Assembly: GCF_937920985.1 (NCBI RefSeq)
Contig: NZ_CALDXR010000019.1
Coordinates: forward strand, 1 to 64,000
Source of the DNA: an uncultured Phascolarctobacterium sp.
GTDB lineage: Bacteria > Bacillota > Negativicutes > Acidaminococcales > Acidaminococcaceae
DNA length: 64,000 bases
Reading direction: 5' to 3'
Part shown: one piece after another, positions 60,612 through 64,000 of the stretch
Layout of the letters: every line of letters starts with the position of its first letter
How positions within the stretch are numbered: position 1 is the stretch's first letter
The notes under the pieces: model-generated
Database searches by the model: none
What the model saw: only the letters and a program-made list of their open reading frames with translations
What the model was told of the DNA's origin: nothing
Translations under genes and position numbers: made by a program

Positions 60612-62054
60612 TTATTCCTCTTCTTCGGGAACCTCTACAACCTCTTTGATTTTATTTTTATCCAGCATTGCTACCAGCAGGAAGGTAATAATGCAGATAG
60701 GCCATTCAAAGTAAATTACTTCGTTGGCAAAAAGCGGTTTGATGCCTGCCAGCGGGCTGCCGGGAACAAACCAGAGAGCAATGCCGATAAGGCTCACCAA
60801 TGTAGTCCAGAAAGCAGAGCTGCGACGGCACAGGCCGGGAGCGAACATCGTAAAGAAGAATACACAGGTCAGGCCGCAGGTCATAGACAAACCGGCAATC
60901 ATCGTCTTAACAATACCCGCTGCATTGAAGGCAAACCACAGAGTAATCAGGCCGACAGCAAAAACAGACAGACGATTGATGATGACAAATTTATTTTCCG
61001 CAACAGCAGGATTAATAAAACGTTTGTAAATATCATTACTGAAGAGCGTAGCCGCACCCAGCAGAATAGTGCAGGCAGTAGATACATCCGCAGCCCACAA
61101 AGCAGCCAGAGTTACACCGCCGGCAAGAGGATCCAGAGTCATAACAACCTTAGGCATAGCAAGTGCAGCCTGCGCCACCGGCATTTCCGGATACATTGCC
61201 TTGCAGACAACACCCAATACAGCGCAGATGAAGCCTACAGGGAAAATCATCAGGCCGGCCAGAACATAACCGTTGCGGGCAGCCTTGGCATTTTTCGCAC
61301 CGCAGGCAATCTGTACAGGGCCCTGCGCAGTAATAGTCTGGGTAATCATAACGATAATCCAGCCAAGAATAGTAGCAAAAGCCAGGCCTGCTACCGGACT
61401 GCCCATAACCTCGGGGTTAGGCAGCTTACTGAGCACTGCGTCCCAACCACCTACGTTGGATACAGATTGGATTGCAGAGTAGATAATACCGATATAAATC
61501 AAGGTAACGCTGACAATATTTGCCAGACCGCTGGACCAAAGACCGCCAATCAGCGTAATGCCGATAAATACCACGGCACTCATAATCATACCGCCATGGA
61601 AGGAGAAAATCTCCGGCAACAACGAGGATAAAATCGCACCGCCTGCCATATACTGCAAAGCAGTAATAACGCACATAATGATAACAAGACCGATTGCAGC
61701 GATTGCACGGCCTTTAGTATCATAATAGAACTCAAAGAATTCCGGGATAGTAGAAACCTTCATGGAACGCAGCTTACCTGCTGCCAAAAGGCCCATAACC
61801 AAAGCACCGATAGACCAGGCGCCGTTATACCAGCCTGCTGCCAGACCAACACTGAAAGCACGCTGAGCTACACCGACTGTAGAAGCAGCGCCGACTGCCA
61901 GACCGGTAACGTTGACCGCTACCAGAATTGTGTTCAGCTTACGTCCGGCCAGCAAAAATGCTGTCGAACCAGAATCAGCCTTGTGCTTCACCCACAAGCT
62001 GATGCCAAAAAGCAACGCGATGTACACTACGACAATTACCAACTGAATAGACAT
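60612..62054 (-). CDS. Sodium:solute symporter (SSS), probable serine uptake
   Basis: A 480-aa carrier with 13 predicted helices. FLLAGRKLNTILVAVNVTGLAVG and the long LIGGLWSSGLANIVSVTLIYIG segment match the SSS family but not PutP in detail. The acidic tail is KEVVEVPEEEE. I start at the ATG at 62054 because the membrane segments begin there; the longer reading adds an odd leader. As first gene of the sda operon, serine is the inferred substrate. Confidence 0.82.
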   Translation of the reverse strand: MSIQLVIVVVYIALLFGISLWVKHKADSGSTAFLLAGRKLNTILVAVNVTGLAVGAASTVGVAQRAFSVGLAAGWYNGAWSIGALVMGLLAAGKLRSMKVSTIPEFFEFYYDTKGRAIAAIGLVIIMCVITALQYMAGGAILSSLLPEIFSFHGGMIMSAVVFIGITLIGGLWSSGLANIVSVTLIYIGIIYSAIQSVSNVGGWDAVLSKLPNPEVMGSPVAGLAFATILGWIIVMITQTITAQGPVQIACGAKNAKAARNGYVLAGLMIFPVGFICAVLGVVCKAMYPEMPVAQAALAMPKVVMTLDPLAGGVTLAALWAADVSTACTILLGAATLFSNDIYKRFINPAVAENKFVIINRLSVFAVGLITLWFAFNAAGIVKTMIAGLSMTCGLTCVFFFTMFAPGLCRRSSAFWTTLVSLIGIALWFVPGSPLAGIKPLFANEVIYFEWPICIITFLLVAMLDKNKIKEVVEVPEEEE

Positions 62055-62059
62055 AAAAA

Positions 62060-62162
62060 CTACACTACCTTTCTTCCATGCTACAAAAGCATAATACTTG
62101 TGCTGTAAGAATATAAACCATGCTACCATCCTACAACGTACGATAATTTGTCTTATATTATA
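62060..62162 (-). promoter_or_regulatory. Serine operon -10 box and UAG-rich leader
   Basis: TATAAT is at 62157-62162 (minus strand) with a weak -35. The leader of about 95 nt down to 62054 carries five UAG triplets (complement of CTA at 62060, 62065, 62081, 62123 and 62131), two of them inside a repeated GTAGCATGG. HutP recognises UAG-rich leaders, so these are candidate binding sites. No terminator hairpin is evident in the leader. Confidence 0.4.
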
Positions 62163-62238
62163 CCAACTTTTTTTAGTAAATTAAAGCTCCCGTCAAAACT
62201 TTTCTGCAGTGGGAAAATTTTTGAAATAAAAATTACGT

Positions 62239-62275
62239 AAAATCTTTCTTGCGCAAGCGTAAGAAAAAGGATTTT
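62239..62275. promoter_or_regulatory. Long dyad between the divergent serine operon and TSCPD gene
   Basis: TTTCTTGCGC-aa-GCGTAAGAAA (62245-62266) is a near-perfect dyad extended by AAAATC/GATTTT. It lies between two divergent promoters and may be an operator or a terminator-like structure. Confidence 0.4.
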
Positions 62276-62283
62276 ATTTATTT

Positions 62284-62312
62284 TTGTCGAATTGTCTAAT
62301 GTATGTTGTAAT
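62284..62312 (+). promoter_or_regulatory. Promoter of TSCPD gene
   Basis: TTGTCG (62284-62289), 17-bp spacer, TGTAAT (62307-62312), 19 bp before the ATG. Confidence 0.5.
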
Positions 62313-62330
62313 ACAATGGAGGAAAGAAAT

Positions 62331-62570
62331 ATGTTTACTTATAAAACCAGCGGAGTCTGCTCCCGCGAGATTCATTTTGATATAGTTGACGGCAAGCTGC
62401 ACAATGTAAGCTTTGACGGCGGCTGCCCCGGAAATCTGGCTGCTATCGGCAAGCTGGTAGAAGGCCAGGATGCCAAAGCAGTTGCTGATTTGCTCAAGGG
62501 CAATGACTGCCGCGGCCGCGGCACCAGCTGCGCCGACCAATTGGCCAAAGCTATCGCCGAGCATCTGTAA
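62331..62570 (+). CDS. TSCPD domain protein (TIGR03905-like)
   Basis: A 79-aa protein made up of a single TSCPD domain: YKTSGVCSREIHFDI, then VSFDGGCPGNLAAIGKLVEG and CRGRGTSCADQLAKAI. The conserved Cys residues resemble the C-terminal domain of some ribonucleotide reductases and suggest metal or nucleotide binding. The function is not established. ATG at 62331 with GGAGG 8 nt upstream. The repeat block starts just after its stop. Confidence 0.85.
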   Translation: MFTYKTSGVCSREIHFDIVDGKLHNVSFDGGCPGNLAAIGKLVEGQDAKAVADLLKGNDCRGRGTSCADQLAKAIAEHL

Positions 62571-62583
62571 ATAATATATAAAG

Positions 62584-62617
62584 ATCGTTGTGACGCAGAC
62601 GGTGCTTTGTCGCAATG
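62584..62617 (+). repeat. Structured repeat, truncated copy B0 (3' half)
   Basis: Only the 3' half of the repeat is present (cgttgtgacgcagacggtgc, then tttgtcgcaatg), directly after the TSCPD stop. The 5' arm is missing. Confidence 0.7.
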
Positions 62618-62627
62618 TTAAACAAAC

Positions 62628-62717
62628 AGGCGTGAGAGAAAGTGCCGGATGCCAAGCAATATACTAATCGTACGTCTAGGAGCTATTGCGACGCAGACGG
62701 TGCTTTATCGCAGTGCC
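62628..62717 (+). repeat. Structured repeat, copy B1 (90 bp)
   Basis: It begins aggcgtgagagaaagtgccg. The middle stem AGTGCCG/CGGTGCT is kept. The tip is shorter and uses a different but still complementary stem, GCAATA/TATTGC, around the conserved CGTCTAGGAG bulge. It is followed 10 bp later by copy B2. Confidence 0.8.
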
Positions 62718-62727
62718 AAACTTATAT

Positions 62728-62835
62728 AGGCGTGGGAGAAAGTGCCGGATGCTAGGCAATGGCGACGACGGCGTACTTCTTGTACGTCTAGGAGCCGTTG
62801 TGACGCAGACGGTGCTTTATATCACGCCTGCCAGG
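62728..62835 (+). repeat. Structured repeat, copy B2, just before the corA-like gene
   Basis: Outer stem AGGCGTG/CACGCCT, middle stem AGTGCCG/CGGTGCT, and tip ACGACGG/CCGTTGT enclosing CGTAC/GTACG with bulge TCTAGGAG. The tip sequence nearly equals copies A1 and A2 at 20.7 kb, while the outer stems differ in sequence but still pair. It ends 25 bp before the corA-like ATG. Confidence 0.85.
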
Positions 62836-62859
62836 AAAGAGGAAAGGAGGAACCCTACT

Positions 62860-63810
62860 ATGTACAAAATTTTAAAAAGTACCGACCAAGGACTGGACGA
62901 GCTGGAGCTGGAACATCTGGAAAAGGGCTACTGGCTTGACATAGTGGCTCCTTCTGTAGAAGAGCTGCAGGAAATAGCAGCAGCGACAAAAATCCAGATG
63001 GATTTTTTGAGTGCCGCACTGGACGAAGAAGAAAAATCCCGTATCGAAGTGGAAGATGACCAGATTCTGATTTTGGTCGATATTCCTTTTTTACGCAGCA
63101 ATAAAGATTACGACACGTTGCCTTTAGGCATCGTAGTAACCGAAGAAGGTATTGCCACTATCTGTTTGGAGCCAAACGCCGTAACTGCAGACTTTGGCAC
63201 GCACAACAGTAAAATGTTCAGCACCTTCAAAAAAACGCGCTTTTTGTTCCAGATTCTTTATAAATCCGCTACTCTCTATCTGAAATATATCCGTATCATC
63301 ATCCGCCGTACGGATGAGCTGGAAATTCACCTGCGCCAGTCCATGGAAAACAGCGAGCTCTTCAACCTGCTTGATCTGCAGAAGTCCTTAACCTACTTTT
63401 CTACCTCTCTGCGCAGCAATTCCATTGTACTGGAAAGATTGCTGCGTCTGCGTAATGCTACGCAATCCCAGCATCTGATAAAGGTGTATGAGGAAGATGA
63501 GGATTTGCTGGACGATGTTATTATCGAATATAAGCAGGCTGTAGAGATGGTTGAGATGTATAGCCACATTCTTAACAGCATGATGGAAGTTTTTGCCAGC
63601 ATCATCAGCAACAACCTGAACCTGGTCATGAAATTTTTGGCATCCGTCACCATTATTTTGGCGATTCCTACACTTATCAGCGGTTTATGGGGCATGAACG
63701 TACCTGTTCCCTTTGCAGAAAACCCCTTCGGGTTCCTTATCGTCATCAGTCTGGCGGCATGTATTGCCATCGGCACTGCCTTCCTGCTGTGGAAGAAGAG
63801 AATGTTCTGA
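62860..63810 (+). CDS. corA: CorA family divalent cation transporter
   Basis: A 316-aa Mg2+/Co2+-type channel. A large cytosolic acidic and helical domain is followed by two C-terminal membrane helices (LASVTIILAIPTLISGLW and FLIVISLAACIAIGTAFLLW). The selectivity motif GMN is in LWGMNVP, with Trp in place of the common Tyr before it, and a basic tail KKRMF ends the chain. GGAGG lies 9 nt before the ATG; the longer ORF reading runs into repeat B2. The metal is not certain. Confidence 0.9.
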   Translation: MYKILKSTDQGLDELELEHLEKGYWLDIVAPSVEELQEIAAATKIQMDFLSAALDEEEKSRIEVEDDQILILVDIPFLRSNKDYDTLPLGIVVTEEGIATICLEPNAVTADFGTHNSKMFSTFKKTRFLFQILYKSATLYLKYIRIIIRRTDELEIHLRQSMENSELFNLLDLQKSLTYFSTSLRSNSIVLERLLRLRNATQSQHLIKVYEEDEDLLDDVIIEYKQAVEMVEMYSHILNSMMEVFASIISNNLNLVMKFLASVTIILAIPTLISGLWGMNVPVPFAENPFGFLIVISLAACIAIGTAFLLWKKRMF

Positions 63811-63819
63811 GGTTAGAAA

Positions 63820-64000
63820 ATGTCTAAAGTTACGCAAGAAAAACTGCTCGCCGGAATTATTTTCGGCGACAATGATAACGAAGAATATATTTACCTGCCC
63901 GGCGGAGAGGTTGGCAGCGAAGCGCCTCTTTGCGTGCTGGAACGCGGCGGCAGCCGTGAGGACCTGCCTCTTGAAGAAGCGGCACAGCAGGTTCATCGTC
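63820..64000 (+). CDS. Start of an unknown gene, cut by the window end
   Basis: The frame is open from an ATG at 63820 to the window end (60 codons), with TGAGG 7 nt upstream overlapping the corA stop region. It begins MSKVTQEKLLAGIIFGDN and is acidic. I do not recognise it. The 9-bp gap suggests cotranscription with corA. Confidence 0.6.
   Translation, partial: MSKVTQEKLLAGIIFGDNDNEEYIYLPGGEVGSEAPLCVLERGGSREDLPLEEAAQQVHR

Noticed and set aside
62628..62859. Mg2+ riboswitch (M-box or mgtA type) before the corA-like gene
   Set aside because: None of the M-box conserved segments are seen, and the same repeat occurs before glmU, which has no link to Mg2+ uptake.

Overview
The window reads as an ordinary chromosomal stretch of a diderm Firmicute of the class Negativicutes, most likely Acidaminococcaceae/Phascolarctobacterium-like. 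This is inferred from the mix of Gram-positive-type housekeeping genes (PurR-type repressor, M18 aminopeptidase, HutP-family protein, YitT protein), Sec-exported proteins and pseudopilins, Na+-symporter-type carriers and near 50% GC. No rRNA, CRISPR array, phage or insertion sequence is seen. Genes sit in compact operons separated by many clear rho-independent terminators, several of them shared by converging genes. TTG starts are frequent (murA, atpF, atpD).

Layout. 1-5.1 kb: mreB-like and murA (cell shape and wall), two small unknown genes and an M18 aminopeptidase, all on the minus strand. 5.2-6.8 kb: exported alpha/beta hydrolase plus MarR regulator behind a palindromic operator. 6.8-16.0 kb (minus): wecA-wecB, then the whole F1Fo ATP synthase operon, in which the delta subunit lacks its N-terminal domain and the remaining C-terminal domain is fused to alpha. 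16.4-24.9 kb: YitT protein, then ispE-gntR-nucleotidyltransferase-purR, a tandem structured repeat, glmU, prs, a polysaccharide deacetylase and pth. 24.9-28.5 kb (minus): pseudopilin/GspF operon without an ATPase. 28.7-36 kb: MFS exporter, ftsH and the divergent pyruvate carboxylase. 36-41 kb: a large unknown protein, then galE-galU-pgm. 41.2-43.3 kb: a PtuAB (Septu-type) anti-phage pair. 43.5-48 kb: DUF401 permease, PutP-type symporter, unknown membrane protein and a HicAB toxin-antitoxin pair.

48-54.9 kb (minus) is a six-gene polyamine operon: arginine decarboxylase, spermidine synthase, carboxy(nor)spermidine dehydrogenase and decarboxylase, agmatine deiminase and N-carbamoylputrescine amidase. 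It carries parts of two spermidine routes. 55-57.3 kb is ilvN-ilvB. 57.5-58.1 kb is a four-tRNA operon (His, Gln, Lys, Leu in transcription order) with its own strong promoter and two terminators. 58.1-62.1 kb is a serine uptake and degradation operon (SSS symporter, HutP-like RNA-binding regulator, SdaAB, SdaAA, RidA). The window ends with a TSCPD protein, a second block of the structured repeat, a CorA-type transporter and the start of an unknown gene.

The two strongest unusual items are the delta-alpha ATP synthase fusion and a family of roughly 100-110-nt tandem hairpin repeats found just upstream of glmU and of the corA-like gene. The repeat copies differ by changes that keep base pairs, which suggests a selected RNA structure. 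Everything here was read by eye. No similarity search or folding program was run, so family names rest on remembered motifs.
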